Shown one piece after another: positions 34,117-44,467 of a stretch of 64,000 bases of DNA. The stretch is from an uncultured Sulfitobacter sp. (lineage in GTDB: Bacteria; Pseudomonadota; Alphaproteobacteria; Rhodobacterales; Rhodobacteraceae). Below the pieces are notes generated by a model. The model was not told the DNA's origin, did not search any database, and was given only the letters and a program-made list of their open reading frames with translations. The first letter of the stretch is position 1. The number at the start of each line of letters is the position of its first letter. Both the position numbers and the translations under genes were made by a program. The stretch spans positions 248,001 through 312,000 of the forward strand of contig CANMZB010000001.1 in assembly GCA_947502265.1 (NCBI GenBank). Reading direction: 5' to 3'.

Positions 34117-34899
34117 ATGTTCGAGACGATCAAGATCGACACAGACAGTCGGGGTGTTGCCACGCTGACTCTTGCGCGGGCCGATAAACACAACGCGATG
34201 TCGGCGTTGATGCTCAAAGAGCTGACAGAGGCGGCGGCGCTTTTGGGCGCGGATGCGGCGGTGCGCGTGGTTGTGTTGGCCGCAGCGGGCAAGACATTCT
34301 GCGCGGGCGGCGATCTGGCGTGGATGCAAGAGCAGATGGGCATGGACCCGCAGACCCGCGCGCGCGAGGCGGGCAAGCTGGCGACGATGCTGGGGGCGCT
34401 GAACCGTTTGCCAAAACCATTGATCGGTAAATTGCACGGCAATGCGTTTGGCGGAGGCGTCGGCATGGCAAGCGTGTGTGACGTGGCCATCGGGGTCGAT
34501 ACGTTGAAAATGGCGCTGACTGAGACAAAGCTGGGCATTTTGCCGGCGACGATCGGGCCGTATGTCATTGCGCGTATGGGCGAGGGGCGCGCGCGGCGGG
34601 TGTTTATGTCGGGCCGTGTGTTCGGGGCTGCAGAGGCGGTGGCGCTTGGCCTGCTGGCCAAAGCCGTGCCTTTGGCCGATCTGGATGCGGCTGTCGAAGC
34701 CGAAGTTGTGCCATACCTTGCCTGTGCGCCCGGTGCTGTGGCCGCCGCCAAGAAGCTGGCGCAGGATCTGGGCGGGGGGGCGAGCGAAGAGGCGGTGGCG
34801 ATGTCGATTGCCGCGCTGGCCGCGCGTTGGGAAACGGACGAGGCCGCCGAGGGGATCGGCGCGTTTTTCGAAAAACGCAGGGCGGCGTGGGTGGTGTAA
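34117..34899 (+). CDS. liuC: Enoyl-CoA hydratase family protein, probable methylglutaconyl-CoA hydratase
   Basis: This crotonase-fold enzyme of 260 residues has the oxyanion-hole segment TFCAGGDLAWMQEQMG near residue 59 and the second oxyanion motif HGNAFGGGVGMASVCDVAI near residue 108; TKLGILPATIGPYV near residue 137 carries the region of the catalytic glutamate. Position in the cluster makes methylglutaconyl-CoA hydratase the natural assignment, supplying HMG-CoA to the lyase next door; sequence alone would say only enoyl-CoA hydratase. CAAAGGAAGACACT precedes the ATG. It is the last gene of the operon and ends ten bases short of a convergent gene. Confidence 0.88.
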   Translation: MFETIKIDTDSRGVATLTLARADKHNAMSALMLKELTEAAALLGADAAVRVVVLAAAGKTFCAGGDLAWMQEQMGMDPQTRAREAGKLATMLGALNRLPKPLIGKLHGNAFGGGVGMASVCDVAIGVDTLKMALTETKLGILPATIGPYVIARMGEGRARRVFMSGRVFGAAEAVALGLLAKAVPLADLDAAVEAEVVPYLACAPGAVAAAKKLAQDLGGGASEEAVAMSIAALAARWETDEAAEGIGAFFEKRRAAWVV

Positions 34900-34909
34900 G
34901 CCGCGCCGC

Positions 34910-36223
34910 CTATTGTTGATTGGCGTAGCGGCGAATCTGACCGATGTACCACAGGTTGCTCATCGGGCTGACACCCCAGCTTTGAAATGCGATCCGGCTG
35001 ACCTTTAGCGTTGGGTCCGCATGTGCCAGCTGCGCGGCAAGGCGGCCTTTGGTCAGACTGTTTGCGTAGGAAAAAGAGCTGTTGATGAATTGTTGGTCCG
35101 GCCCGTCGCGCTGGATCATCTGGCAGGCGGGGTCGGGCGCGACGTAACCTGCGCGCGCGGGCGGTGCGCTGTAACGGGTGAGTGATTGGTCGCGGTAATC
35201 ACGGTACGCAAGGAATTCGGGGATGCGGTTCGGCCCCATACAGCGCGCGCGGCTGCCGATGTCATTGGCAACGACCGTTAGCGCCGGGGGGCGCCCTGTG
35301 CCGTTAAGGGCGCGGGAGGCTTGCCACAGGGCTGTTGTCTTGGCCACGAACGTGTCGGCCGTGCCGCCGCCGCAACTGGCCGTACCGTCGAGATAGCAGG
35401 CGGGGTAGTCCAGCCTGATCCACGCGAACCGCTGCCCCGCGCCGCGACGGGTGGCGGTAAAGCTGGCCAACATGTCTGACAGGGATGTGTGCAGCGCGGG
35501 CCATGCCGCAGAGCGAAGCGCGCCTTCGCGCCAGTTCGGCAGGTTGATCGTCAACGCCAGTTCTGGCGGGCGCGATTGGTGCTGCGCGATCTGTCCTACC
35601 AGCTCTTCGATATATGCGTGAATGGCCTGCGCGGTGAAGGTGATGTTTTTGCCTTCCTCGCCATCGCTAAGCCGTGTGCCGTCGCTGTTGCGGGTGCCAT
35701 CCGCACAACTGAACGCTTTGCGCGATCCTTGCAACAGACGCAGGAACGGCCCGTCGACGGAAACTTCGGCTACGGGGATCGACGCGCGGTGCAAATAGGA
35801 GATCACATGGGTATATTCCGCGCGCGCCGCTTCACGCCCCAGAACCGCAGGATCGCTCAGCCCGCACCGGTCCGCCGAAAGAGCGATACCCGCCTGATAG
35901 TTGATCGAAAAGCCGTCGCGCACACGGGCCCGCAAGTCCTGCAATCCCTGATCATCAAGGTAGGTGCCATGATAGCGCGGCAAAAGCGCCCCGTTGCGCG
36001 CCGCACGCCCCAATTCGACCCGCATCAGGAATGTCGGGTTCAGGTCGATCATACGCACGCCTGATTTCCTTAACGCGTCCCATTCCGCTTTGCGCAGGGG
36101 ATCGCGGGTGTCAAATACCGCGATGTTGTCCAGCGCGCGGGGCGTGGGGCCAAAACTGATATCAGCCGATCCGATGGCAACGGAAAGAAGCAGGGCGAGC
36201 GTGGCGAGGAATATACGAAACAC
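34910..36223 (-). CDS. Secreted protein of unknown function
   Basis: This 437-residue protein has a clear signal peptide (FRIFLATLALLLSVAIGSA, cut near residue 20) and six cysteines in the mature chain, so disulfides are likely. Recurrent beta-alpha-like stretches (KSGVRMIDLNP, EYTHVISYLHRASIPVAEVSVDG, ALTINLPNWREG, FAWIRLDYPACYLDG, ALTVVANDIGSR) give the impression of a TIM-barrel-like or hydrolase-like fold, but I recognise no family and no catalytic motif. The start is GTG 36221-36223. It is convergent with the leucine operon and divergent from nuo, with no partner gene. Confidence 0.65.
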   Translation of the reverse strand: MFRIFLATLALLLSVAIGSADISFGPTPRALDNIAVFDTRDPLRKAEWDALRKSGVRMIDLNPTFLMRVELGRAARNGALLPRYHGTYLDDQGLQDLRARVRDGFSINYQAGIALSADRCGLSDPAVLGREAARAEYTHVISYLHRASIPVAEVSVDGPFLRLLQGSRKAFSCADGTRNSDGTRLSDGEEGKNITFTAQAIHAYIEELVGQIAQHQSRPPELALTINLPNWREGALRSAAWPALHTSLSDMLASFTATRRGAGQRFAWIRLDYPACYLDGTASCGGGTADTFVAKTTALWQASRALNGTGRPPALTVVANDIGSRARCMGPNRIPEFLAYRDYRDQSLTRYSAPPARAGYVAPDPACQMIQRDGPDQQFINSSFSYANSLTKGRLAAQLAHADPTLKVSRIAFQSWGVSPMSNLWYIGQIRRYANQQ

Positions 36224-36383
36224 GGGCGGTGGCTTTCTGTTAGGTCAGGCGGACAGGCGATGCCATCACGGCGCAACTGTCAATGCATGTCGCTGCGGAC
36301 TGTGCAGGTATCGGGATTTGATCAATCGCGCGACGTGCCTTATGATATGCAACTGCTGCGACACCTTTCCACTCTTCCTGCCG

Positions 36384-36412
36384 TTGACCCCACGCCGCCA
36401 GATGGATAAACC
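36384..36412 (+). promoter_or_regulatory. nuo promoter: Candidate sigma-70 promoter of the nuo operon
   Basis: TTGACC (36384-36389), exactly 17 bases, then TAAACC (36407-36412). The expected start of transcription near 36419 leaves about a 55-base leader before nuoA. It is the best-spaced promoter in the 251 bases upstream of the operon. Confidence 0.5.
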
Positions 36413-36474
36413 CCGATAGGAAGCGTAGAGCGGGACCGCGTGCTGTCGCGCGCCATCCAAGAAAGGAGCCACCC

Positions 36475-37391
<917 letters not shown>

Positions 37392-37402
37392 GGGGATTTG
37401 GG

Positions 37403-38008
37403 ATGAGTGACGCACTGAACGAGTTGGGCGCCTACATCGAAGCCAAGCGCAGCGATTGCGTGCTGGGCTGGGATGTGACCCATGACGAGCTGAACGTGGA
37501 CACAACACCGGCGCGAATTCTCGGGCTGGTTGAATTCCTCAAAGGTGATGCGACCTGCCGGTTTTCATCGCTCGTGGACATCACGGCGGTCGATTACACA
37601 GGCCGCGCGAAACGCTTTGATGTGGTCTATCATTTCCTGAGCATGTACCAGAACCAGCGCATCCGCATTCGCGTCGCTGTGCGCGAGCAGGACATGGTGC
37701 CATCGGTTGTGTCCGTGCACCCATGCGCCAACTGGTTCGAACGCGAAGTGTTCGACATGTTCGGCATCCTGTTCTCGGGACACCCCGATTTGCGTCGCTT
37801 GCTGACAGATTACGGCTTTCGCGGTCATCCCCTGCGCAAGGATTTCCCGACAACGGGCTATACCGAAGTGCGCTATGACGAGACGGAAAAGCGGGTTGTG
37901 TACGAGCCTGTGAGCCTTGTTCAGGAATACCGGCAGTTTGACTTCATGTCGCCATGGGAAGGGGCCGAATACATCCTTCCGGGTGACGAGAAAGAGGCAT
38001 CCAAATGA
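37403..38008 (+). CDS. nuoC: NADH-quinone oxidoreductase subunit C
   Basis: NuoC is a 201-residue soluble subunit of the complex I connecting domain (30 kDa family). The family signature is [20 protein letters not shown] near residue 111, followed by [20 protein letters not shown] near residue 132. It is separate from nuoD, unlike the fused enterobacterial NuoCD, which fits an alphaproteobacterium. GAGGGGATTTGGG precedes the ATG, and its stop overlaps the nuoD start in ATGATG. Confidence 0.96.
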   Translation: MSDALNELGAYIEAKRSDCVLGWDVTHDELNVDTTPARILGLVEFLKGDATCRFSSLVDITAVDYTGRAKRFDVVYHFLSMYQNQRIRIRVAVREQDMVPSVVSVHPCANWFEREVFDMFGILFSGHPDLRRLLTDYGFRGHPLRKDFPTTGYTEVRYDETEKRVVYEPVSLVQEYRQFDFMSPWEGAEYILPGDEKEASK

Positions 38009-39231
38009 TGGACGGCACCAAAGGTTTCGACGACACCCTTACGGGCGAACAGAAAATCCGTAACTTCAACATTAACTTCGGCCCGCAACACCCTGCTGCG
38101 CACGGTGTTTTGCGCCTTGTGCTTGAGCTGGACGGCGAGATTGTCGAACGTTGCGATCCGCATATCGGCCTGCTGCACCGTGGCACTGAAAAGCTGATGG
38201 AAAGCCGGACGTACCTGCAAAACCTGCCCTATTTTGACCGGCTGGATTACGTTGCCCCGATGAATCAGGAACACGCCTGGTGTCTGGCAATCGAGCGGCT
38301 GACCGGCGTTGAAGTGCCGCGCCGCGCCTCGTTGATCCGTGTGCTTTATTCCGAGATCGGGCGCATCCTGTCGCATCTTCTTAACGTCACCACGGCAGCG
38401 ATGGACGTCGGCGCGCTGACCCCGCCGCTGTGGGGTTTTGAAGAGCGGGAAGATTTGATGATCTTCTATGAGCGTGCCTGTGGCGCGCGTCTGCACGCGG
38501 CGTACTTCCGTCCCGGTGGTGTGCATCAGGATCTGCCCGAGGCTCTGCTCGACGATATCGAGACATGGGCGCATAAATTCATGAGCGGTTTCATGATCGA
38601 CGTCGACATCTTGTTGACTGAAAACCGGATTTTCAAACAGCGCAACGTCGACATCGGCGTGGTTAACGAAGAAGACATTCAGGACTGGGGTTTCTCCGGC
38701 GTGATGGTCCGCGGGTCCGGCCTTGCCTGGGATTTGCGCCGCGCGCAACCCTATGAATGTTATGATGAATTCGATTTCCAGATCCCGATCGGCAAGAATG
38801 GCGACTGCTATGACCGCTATCTGGTGCGGATGGAAGAGATGCGCCAGTCGGTCTCCATCATCCTGCAAGCCATCGAAAAGCTGCGCGCGCCAGAGGGCAA
38901 GGGCGACATTCTGGCCCGTGGCAAGATTACCCCGCCGTCGCGCGCGGATATGAAAACCTCGATGGAGAGCCTGATCCACCATTTCAAGCTTTACACCGAA
39001 GGCTTCCACGTTCCCGCAGGCGAGGTTTACGCAGCGGTAGAAGCGCCCAAGGGCGAGTTCGGCGTTTATTTGGTCGCTGACGGTTCCAACAAGCCCTACC
39101 GCGCCAAGATACGCGCGCCGGGGTATCTGCACTTGCAGGCGATGGACTATGTTGCCAAAGGTCACCAGTTGGCCGACGTGGCGGCGATCATCGGAACGAT
39201 GGATATCGTGTTTGGTGAGGTAGACCGGTGA
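38005..39231 (+). CDS. nuoD: NADH-quinone oxidoreductase subunit D
   Basis: NuoD is the 49-kDa-type subunit forming the quinone-binding pocket with NuoB, 408 residues. The N-terminus has [20 protein letters not shown], including the histidine near the quinone head group, then [14 protein letters not shown] near residue 53 and [12 protein letters not shown] near residue 79. The C-terminal end reads [11 protein letters not shown], whose last Asp-x-Arg is conserved in the family. Either of two adjacent ATGs (38005 or 38008) can start it. A 94-base gap follows before nuoE. Confidence 0.96.
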   Translation: MMDGTKGFDDTLTGEQKIRNFNINFGPQHPAAHGVLRLVLELDGEIVERCDPHIGLLHRGTEKLMESRTYLQNLPYFDRLDYVAPMNQEHAWCLAIERLTGVEVPRRASLIRVLYSEIGRILSHLLNVTTAAMDVGALTPPLWGFEEREDLMIFYERACGARLHAAYFRPGGVHQDLPEALLDDIETWAHKFMSGFMIDVDILLTENRIFKQRNVDIGVVNEEDIQDWGFSGVMVRGSGLAWDLRRAQPYECYDEFDFQIPIGKNGDCYDRYLVRMEEMRQSVSIILQAIEKLRAPEGKGDILARGKITPPSRADMKTSMESLIHHFKLYTEGFHVPAGEVYAAVEAPKGEFGVYLVADGSNKPYRAKIRAPGYLHLQAMDYVAKGHQLADVAAIIGTMDIVFGEVDR

Positions 39232-39325
39232 GGCAGGGCGTCGGCCCTGTCTGAACCTATCGAAATGGAGAGACGCTACCGCTTGTTCACCCGATGGTCC
39301 AAGCGAATGCGACAAGGAACAAGAT

Positions 39326-40564
39326 ATGCTGCGTAGATTGCATCACGACCAACCCGATTCCTTCGCCTTTACCCCCGCCAATCAGGCGTGGGCCGAAGCG
39401 CAGATGACCAAATTTCCCGAAGGCCGTCAGGCCTCTGCGATCATCCCGCTATTCTGGCGTGCGCATGAGCAGGAGGGATGGCTGACCCGTCCTGCAATCG
39501 AGCATATATGTGAGATGCTGGGGCTGGCGTATATTCGCGGGCTTGAGGTGGCGACATTCTACTTTATGTTCAAGCTGGAACCGGTTGGTTCCGTGGCACA
39601 TATTCAAGTTTGCGGCACGACATCCTGTATGATTTGCGGCGCTGAAGACCTGATCGGGATTTGCAAAGAGAAAATTGCGATAAACCCGCTTGAGCTGTCT
39701 GCCGACGGCAAGTTCTCGTGGGAAGAAGTCGAATGTCTGGGGGCGTGTTCCAACGCGCCGATGGCGCAGATCGGCAAGGATTACTACGAAGATCTGACGG
39801 CGGAAAGCTTTACCGCGATTCTTGACGGGTTGGCTGCGGGCAAGGTTCCGACGCCGGGGCCACAGAACGGGCGTTACGCCTCCGAACCGCTGAGCGGTCT
39901 GACATCGTTGACGGCACACGACAGCGGCAAGACGCAATACAACGCTTCTGTGCAGTTGGCGACGGACCTTGGCGATACGATCAAGCGGATCGACGGCACC
40001 GAGGTGCCGCTGCTGACGCCGTGGTTGGGCACGCAGGCAAACTCCGGCAAGAAGCCCGGCAAGCCTTCCAAAGACATGATGCCGCCGGATGGTCCCGACG
40101 GGAAGCAGGGTGGACGCTCCGCAGGCGAAGCACCTGCGCCGCGTGATCGTGGCGATGCGTCCGACAAGGTATCCGAAGCGCCCGGCGAGGCGGCAGATAC
40201 CAAAGCCAAGGCAAAGCCCGCGCGCGGCACCGTTGCCCCCGCGACACAGAGTGACGTGAAGGCCGAAAGCCCCGGCAAAAAGCCGGAGACAATGGCGCAA
40301 CCACGCACGGCCGGTGCGGATGACCTCAAGCTGATCAAGGGCGTTGGTCCCAAGCTGGAACAGCTTCTTAATTCCATGGGTTTTTTCCATTTTGACCAGA
40401 TCGCAAAATGGGGCCATGATGAGCTTGCCTGGGTCGACGAGAACCTTGAAGGTTTCAAGGGTCGCGCATCGCGCGATAACTGGGTGGATCAGGCGGGCCG
40501 CCTTGCGCAGGGGGAGGAAACCGAATTCTCCACACGGGCAAGCAAAGACGGGCGTTATGAATAG
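39326..40564 (+). CDS. nuoE: NADH-quinone oxidoreductase subunit E with long helix-hairpin-helix tail
   Basis: NuoE carries the [2Fe-2S] cluster N1a in the NADH-oxidising head. The core (about 1-190) has [16 protein letters not shown] near residue 94 and [15 protein letters not shown] near residue 134, giving the four ligands. At 412 residues it is more than twice the core length. After it comes an Ala/Pro/Lys/Gly-rich linker (about 190-330) and a C-terminal domain of about 70 residues (332-402) starting [19 protein letters not shown], a helix-hairpin-helix-like motif. The next gene encodes a close copy of that domain. AAGGAACAAGAT precedes the ATG. The tail's job is unknown; it might dock the subunit. 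Confidence 0.94.
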   Translation: MLRRLHHDQPDSFAFTPANQAWAEAQMTKFPEGRQASAIIPLFWRAHEQEGWLTRPAIEHICEMLGLAYIRGLEVATFYFMFKLEPVGSVAHIQVCGTTSCMICGAEDLIGICKEKIAINPLELSADGKFSWEEVECLGACSNAPMAQIGKDYYEDLTAESFTAILDGLAAGKVPTPGPQNGRYASEPLSGLTSLTAHDSGKTQYNASVQLATDLGDTIKRIDGTEVPLLTPWLGTQANSGKKPGKPSKDMMPPDGPDGKQGGRSAGEAPAPRDRGDASDKVSEAPGEAADTKAKAKPARGTVAPATQSDVKAESPGKKPETMAQPRTAGADDLKLIKGVGPKLEQLLNSMGFFHFDQIAKWGHDELAWVDENLEGFKGRASRDNWVDQAGRLAQGEETEFSTRASKDGRYE

Positions 40565-40603
40565 CGCCTGACTTGAGCCCATTTTTGAGGATAAGGTACT
40601 GTA

Positions 40604-41425
40604 ATGGCTAGGAAGAAAAACCAAACGGAATGCCCGACCCTTTGTAAGGGGATCGCTGCTGTTGCCGGTCTCGTTGCCATTGTCCTGTTCTACTGGTGGG
40701 CCGATTTCGGCTGGTTGCTGGCCTTGTTTGCGGGTGGTGTGTTCGGGGTGTTTGTGGGCCTTGTGCTGATCATCTTCATGTGTCCGGCGCAAACCGCGCC
40801 GGTAGAGGCGTCCGTTGATGGTACGGTGACGCAAACGGACGCGATTATAGATGCGCGTATTGCGGATGCAAAAAAACCGGAGCACCAAGCCGCTGTTGAT
40901 ACCAGGGCCACCTTGGCTACCACTGAAGAAAATGATGATGCGCACGCCGCGCAAGACAACAGCGCGCCGATGGGCAATATGGCCGATGTGACGGGCACAA
41001 CCGCCGAGAAATATACGACTGCTGAAAAATTCACCATGCAGCCTTCGAAAAGGCTGGCAGGGCAGGAGGAACTGGCAGCGCGCAAAGGCGATTGGAAATA
41101 TGACGGGGGCGCCGTCAAAGATGTCGCTGATGCAGCGCCGGTGGCACAAGATGGCAAGCCTGCGTTGCTGGACGGGCCGCGCGCGCAGGGCAAAGACGAC
41201 CTCAAGCTGATCAGCGGTGTTGGCCCGAAACTGGAAGAGACGCTTAACAATCTGGGCATCTATCACTTTGATCAGGTTGCCAAATGGCGCAAAGAGGAAA
41301 TCATCTGGGTGGATAGCAACCTGCGGTTTAAAGGCCGGATCGAGCGGGACGGCTGGATGAGTCAGGCCGGAATTCTGGCCCAAGGCGGTGAGACTGAGTT
41401 CTCGAAAAAGAAAAAGAAGAGCTGA
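40604..41425 (+). CDS. Membrane-anchored protein with a second copy of the NuoE tail domain
   Basis: This 273-residue protein starts with a basic/Cys-containing segment and a double hydrophobic stretch (about 15-65), then a loosely structured, Ala/Asp/Thr-rich region (about 70-195). Its C-terminal domain (198-268) begins DDLKLISGVGPKLEETLNN and aligns with the NuoE tail at about 48 of 71 positions by hand count. It ends FSKKKKKS. The layout suggests a membrane-tethered partner or regulator of complex I built from the same domain. TTGAGGATAAGGTACTGTA precedes the ATG. No enzymatic motif is visible. A nuclease-like reading of the helix-hairpin-helix motif seems unlikely here. Confidence 0.75.
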   Translation: MARKKNQTECPTLCKGIAAVAGLVAIVLFYWWADFGWLLALFAGGVFGVFVGLVLIIFMCPAQTAPVEASVDGTVTQTDAIIDARIADAKKPEHQAAVDTRATLATTEENDDAHAAQDNSAPMGNMADVTGTTAEKYTTAEKFTMQPSKRLAGQEELAARKGDWKYDGGAVKDVADAAPVAQDGKPALLDGPRAQGKDDLKLISGVGPKLEETLNNLGIYHFDQVAKWRKEEIIWVDSNLRFKGRIERDGWMSQAGILAQGGETEFSKKKKKS

Positions 41426-41444
41426 TCCATAGGAGTGGCCGTTC

Positions 41445-41669
41445 GTGGCGGATAATGACGAAAAGCTGTCGCGCGATGGTCGGCGCCTTGCTCTGGTCAG
41501 CGTGGCGGGTGCCTTCGGGTTTATGGGGATCGAATTTGCCGGGGCTGTCTTTGGATGGCCAAACCAGATAATGGGCCTGTTGGAACTGGGCATTTGCGCC
41601 ATGTTCCTGTGGGTGATGATACAAGCGTACAAGCTTTGGCGCGCGCGCCGGAACGACAGAAATGGATGA
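41445..41669 (+). CDS. Small two-span membrane protein, DUF5337-like
   Basis: This 74-residue protein begins with a charged head ([14 protein letters not shown]), followed by two hydrophobic segments ([22 protein letters not shown] and [21 protein letters not shown]), and ends with a basic tail ([12 protein letters not shown]). Such a protein is found just before nuoF in roseobacter nuo operons and matches what is called DUF5337. The start is GTG 41445, nine bases after AGGAG. Its stop overlaps the nuoF start in ATGA, so the two are coupled. A role in complex I assembly or membrane contact is inference from position. Confidence 0.75.
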   Translation: MADNDEKLSRDGRRLALVSVAGAFGFMGIEFAGAVFGWPNQIMGLLELGICAMFLWVMIQAYKLWRARRNDRNG

Positions 41670-42970
41670 GCGACATGCTACAGGATAAAGACCGGATCTT
41701 CACCAACATCTACGGTATGCACGACCGCACCCTGAAAGGTGCGCAGGCACGCGGGCATTGGGATGGCACGGCGGATATCATCAAAAAGGGCCGTGACTGG
41801 ATCGTAGACGAGATGAAAGCGTCGGGCCTGCGCGGGCGCGGCGGTGCCGGTTTCCCGACCGGTCTGAAGTGGTCGTTCATGCCCAAGGAAAGCGACGGGC
41901 GCCCCAGCTATCTGGTGGTGAACGCCGACGAATCAGAGCCGGGAACCTGCAAGGACCGCGAGATCATGCGTCACGATCCGCACACGCTGATCGAAGGGTG
42001 CCTGATTGCCAGCTTCGCGATGAATGCCAACACCTGCTATATCTACCTGCGCGGTGAATACGTCCGCGAGAGAGAGGCGCTGCAATGCGCCATCGACGAA
42101 GCGTATGACGCGGGCCTTCTGGGCAAGAATGCGGCTGGGTCGGGATGGGATTTCGATGTTTTCCTGCACCACGGGGCAGGGGCCTATATTTGCGGCGAAG
42201 AAACCGCTTTGCTCGAAAGTCTTGAGGGCAAAAAAGGTATGCCGCGTATGAAACCGCCGTTTCCGGCGGGTGCGGGGCTGTATGGCTGCCCGACGACGGT
42301 GAACAACGTCGAATCCATTGCCGTTGCGCCGACCATCCTGCGCCGTGGTGGCGCGTGGTTCGCGGGCTTTGGCCGTCCGAACAATGCAGGCACCAAGCTG
42401 TTTGCGATCTCCGGTCACGTCAACAACCCCTGCGTTGTCGAAGAGGCGATGTCGATCACCTTTGAAGAGCTGATCGAGAAGCACTGCGGCGGGATTCGCG
42501 GTGGCTGGGACAATCTCAAAGCGGTGATTCCCGGCGGGTCGTCGGTGCCGTTGCTTCCGGGCAAGGACATGCGCGACGCGATCATGGATTTCGACTATCT
42601 GCGCGAGCAGCGCTCCGGCCTTGGAACGGCGGCGGTGATCGTGATGGACCAGTCGACGGATGTGATCAAGGCGATCTGGCGTTTGGCCGCGTTTTACAAA
42701 CATGAAAGCTGTGGCCAGTGTACGCCGTGTCGAGAAGGCACCGGTTGGATGATGCGGGTGATGGACCGTCTGGTCAAAGGCGATGCGGACCCCGAAGAAA
42801 TCGACATGTTGCTTGATGTAACCAAGCAGGTCGAGGGCCACACCATCTGTGCGCTTGGCGATGCGGCGGCCTGGCCGATTCAGGGGTTGATCCGCCATTT
42901 CCGTGGCGAGATCGAAGACCGGATCGCTCACAAGCGCACCGGATCAGTCAAATCGGTCGCGGCGGAGTAG
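41666..42970 (+). CDS. nuoF: NADH-quinone oxidoreductase subunit F
   Basis: NuoF binds NADH, FMN and cluster N3, 434 residues. Motifs: [19 protein letters not shown] near residue 53 (NADH/FMN glycine loop), [13 protein letters not shown] near residue 86, and [14 protein letters not shown] near residue 350 with the downstream cysteine in [13 protein letters not shown] as cluster ligands. I start at ATG 41666 ([12 protein letters not shown]) because the frame upstream is only an open extension overlapping the previous gene. Coupled by ATGA to the DUF5337-like gene. Confidence 0.96.
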   Translation: MSDMLQDKDRIFTNIYGMHDRTLKGAQARGHWDGTADIIKKGRDWIVDEMKASGLRGRGGAGFPTGLKWSFMPKESDGRPSYLVVNADESEPGTCKDREIMRHDPHTLIEGCLIASFAMNANTCYIYLRGEYVREREALQCAIDEAYDAGLLGKNAAGSGWDFDVFLHHGAGAYICGEETALLESLEGKKGMPRMKPPFPAGAGLYGCPTTVNNVESIAVAPTILRRGGAWFAGFGRPNNAGTKLFAISGHVNNPCVVEEAMSITFEELIEKHCGGIRGGWDNLKAVIPGGSSVPLLPGKDMRDAIMDFDYLREQRSGLGTAAVIVMDQSTDVIKAIWRLAAFYKHESCGQCTPCREGTGWMMRVMDRLVKGDADPEEIDMLLDVTKQVEGHTICALGDAAAWPIQGLIRHFRGEIEDRIAHKRTGSVKSVAAE

Positions 42971-42976
42971 CATCAC

Positions 42977-43384
42977 ATGGAAAGCCTTGCTGTATACGGT
43001 CATGCGATAGCCTCGCTTGGACTTTGGGCCATTCTGGTGAGCGTGCTTGCCGCCCTGTCAACAACGGGTCGGGTTGCCGAAAACCGGTGCGATTGCGGCA
43101 AGCCCAAGCGCAATTATGATGATCCGGTCTATCGTCGCGAACGTGCGTTTATGAACGCGGTCGAAGGGTCCGGCCCGTTCATCGCGGCGACGGTTGCGGC
43201 CATACTGATCGGCGCGGCCCCTTTCTGGGTCAATCTGTTCGCCGCCGCCTTTATCGTGGCACGGGTGGTTATGGCCGTGGCCCATATCGCAACAACCAGC
43301 CACCCCATGCGGTCGTTGTTCTTTATGATCGGGCTGCTGTGTATTCTGGCACAGGCTGTGTTGGCAATTGCTACCGCTTTTTGA
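42977..43384 (+). CDS. MAPEG-like small membrane protein between nuoF and nuoG
   Basis: This 135-residue protein has four hydrophobic segments (about 10-30, 63-83, 83-100, 112-133). The sequence RRERAFMNAVEGSGPFIAA near residue 53, followed by FVIARVVMAVAHI-like sequence near residue 92, matches the pattern of MAPEG-family proteins (ER-x-x-N-x-x-E and a following Arg-containing helix). Eukaryotic members are membrane glutathione transferases and eicosanoid enzymes; bacterial ones are mostly uncharacterised. It starts six bases after the nuoF stop. A link to complex I is positional only. Confidence 0.65.
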   Translation: MESLAVYGHAIASLGLWAILVSVLAALSTTGRVAENRCDCGKPKRNYDDPVYRRERAFMNAVEGSGPFIAATVAAILIGAAPFWVNLFAAAFIVARVVMAVAHIATTSHPMRSLFFMIGLLCILAQAVLAIATAF

Positions 43385-43612
43385 CCGGGCGGGGTGTCCG
43401 CGCCGGATCGAGATACGGTATTTTCAATCATGACCGGGGCGATCCGCGCGAATAAAGGGTGTTGACCGGCGGTGCCCGACTGCAAAGCGCGACGACACCG
43501 CGCTCAGCCCAAGGCATACAAGAACCGCTGGCCCTGAGGTTCGTTTTGCGCAATAACGTGGCCCAAGACCGGAAGTATGGACCGCACCCACCCCGGTGTG
43601 GAGGAGACAAAG

Positions 43613-43945
43613 ATGAAGTTTTTGACGGGTTTAGCGATATGCGTGGGCCTGCTTGCGGGTTGTACCTCCAGCGATGACCGGATTTATTTCGATGGTCATT
43701 TCTACAATTCCAAACTGCGCAAGGTCGACGGCCAGTTCGACGTCTTCGCCGTGAGCGTCAAGCCGGTGTCCAACTCGCTGGCAGGCGCGCGTGAGGCGGG
43801 GCAATACGAAGCTGTTGTGTATTGCGTCAACAATTACGGCAGCTCTGACATCCAATGGACGGCGGGGCCAGGCGCGCCCGAAGAGCAGTTGAACATCGAC
43901 AACAACACGCTTCTTTTGCAAGGGCGCTGCCCCGGCGGGCGGTAA
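43613..43945 (+). CDS. Small lipoprotein in the nuo operon
   Basis: This 110-residue protein has a lipoprotein signal (MKFLTGLAICVGLLAG, lipobox LLAGC, lipidated Cys17). The mature part reads DRIYFDGHFYNSKLRKVDGQ then VFAVSVKPVSNSL, with a final Cys pair (VVYCVNN and GRCPGG) that could form a disulfide. I recognise no named family. GAGGAGACAAAG precedes the ATG. The 228 bases before it, after the MAPEG-like gene, hold no other gene that I can support and could carry an internal promoter. Confidence 0.7.
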   Translation: MKFLTGLAICVGLLAGCTSSDDRIYFDGHFYNSKLRKVDGQFDVFAVSVKPVSNSLAGAREAGQYEAVVYCVNNYGSSDIQWTAGPGAPEEQLNIDNNTLLLQGRCPGGR

Positions 43946-44061
43946 CACATTTTACACGCGCAATCCCGCCGATACGACCTGCGTTATTGCATAACAAACG
44001 GGACCAAACCACATTTGCGCCCAAGGGGAGACAAAGCCCCACGCATTTGAGGAGAGTAAAC

Positions 44062-44463
44062 ATGCGCAACCTGATCCTGAGCCTGGGCGTGCTGGTTCTG
44101 ACGGCCACTGGCGCTGTCGCGAAACCACCGCTGCGCGACGTTAAGTCCATTGATGATGCCGTGTTTGATGTTGCGGTTGCCGATCAGATACGGAAGAAGT
44201 GCCCGGACATATCTGCACGGATGTGGCAGGCCTTGACGATATACCATTCGGTGCGCAGACAGGCGCAAAAACTGGGGTATACTGATGCTGAGATAGATGC
44301 CTACGCCGACTCGGACGCTGAAAAGACGCGCATGAAGGCAAAAGGCGCTGCCTATTTCGAAGCTAACGGGGTTGTGACATCCGATCCGCAGAGCTATTGC
44401 GCATTAGGGCGCAAAGAGATTGAAAAATCGAGCCGCATCGGCTCGTTACTGAGAGTGAAGTGA
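44062..44463 (+). CDS. Exported DUF5333-like protein in the nuo operon
   Basis: This 133-residue protein has a signal peptide ([20 protein letters not shown], cut near residue 20) and a helical mature domain with two cysteines (KKCPDIS and SYCALGR). The segment [20 protein letters not shown] followed by [18 protein letters not shown] fits the DUF5333 family seen next to nuoG in Rhodobacterales. GAGGAGAGTAAAC precedes the ATG, and nuoG follows five bases after the stop. A periplasmic accessory role for complex I is inference. Confidence 0.72.
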   Translation: MRNLILSLGVLVLTATGAVAKPPLRDVKSIDDAVFDVAVADQIRKKCPDISARMWQALTIYHSVRRQAQKLGYTDAEIDAYADSDAEKTRMKAKGAAYFEANGVVTSDPQSYCALGRKEIEKSSRIGSLLRVK

Positions 44464-44467
44464 CATC

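Noticed and set aside
39265..39336. 23-codon Arg-rich open frame in the nuoD-nuoE gap ([13 protein letters not shown]...)
   Set aside because: It has no ribosome site, overlaps the nuoE start out of frame and lacks any structural signature.
43385..43612. Possible structured RNA in the 228-base gap before the first nuo-operon lipoprotein
   Set aside because: I compared it with the conserved SRP RNA and tmRNA core motifs from memory and found no match; several GC-rich inverted stretches are expected by chance.
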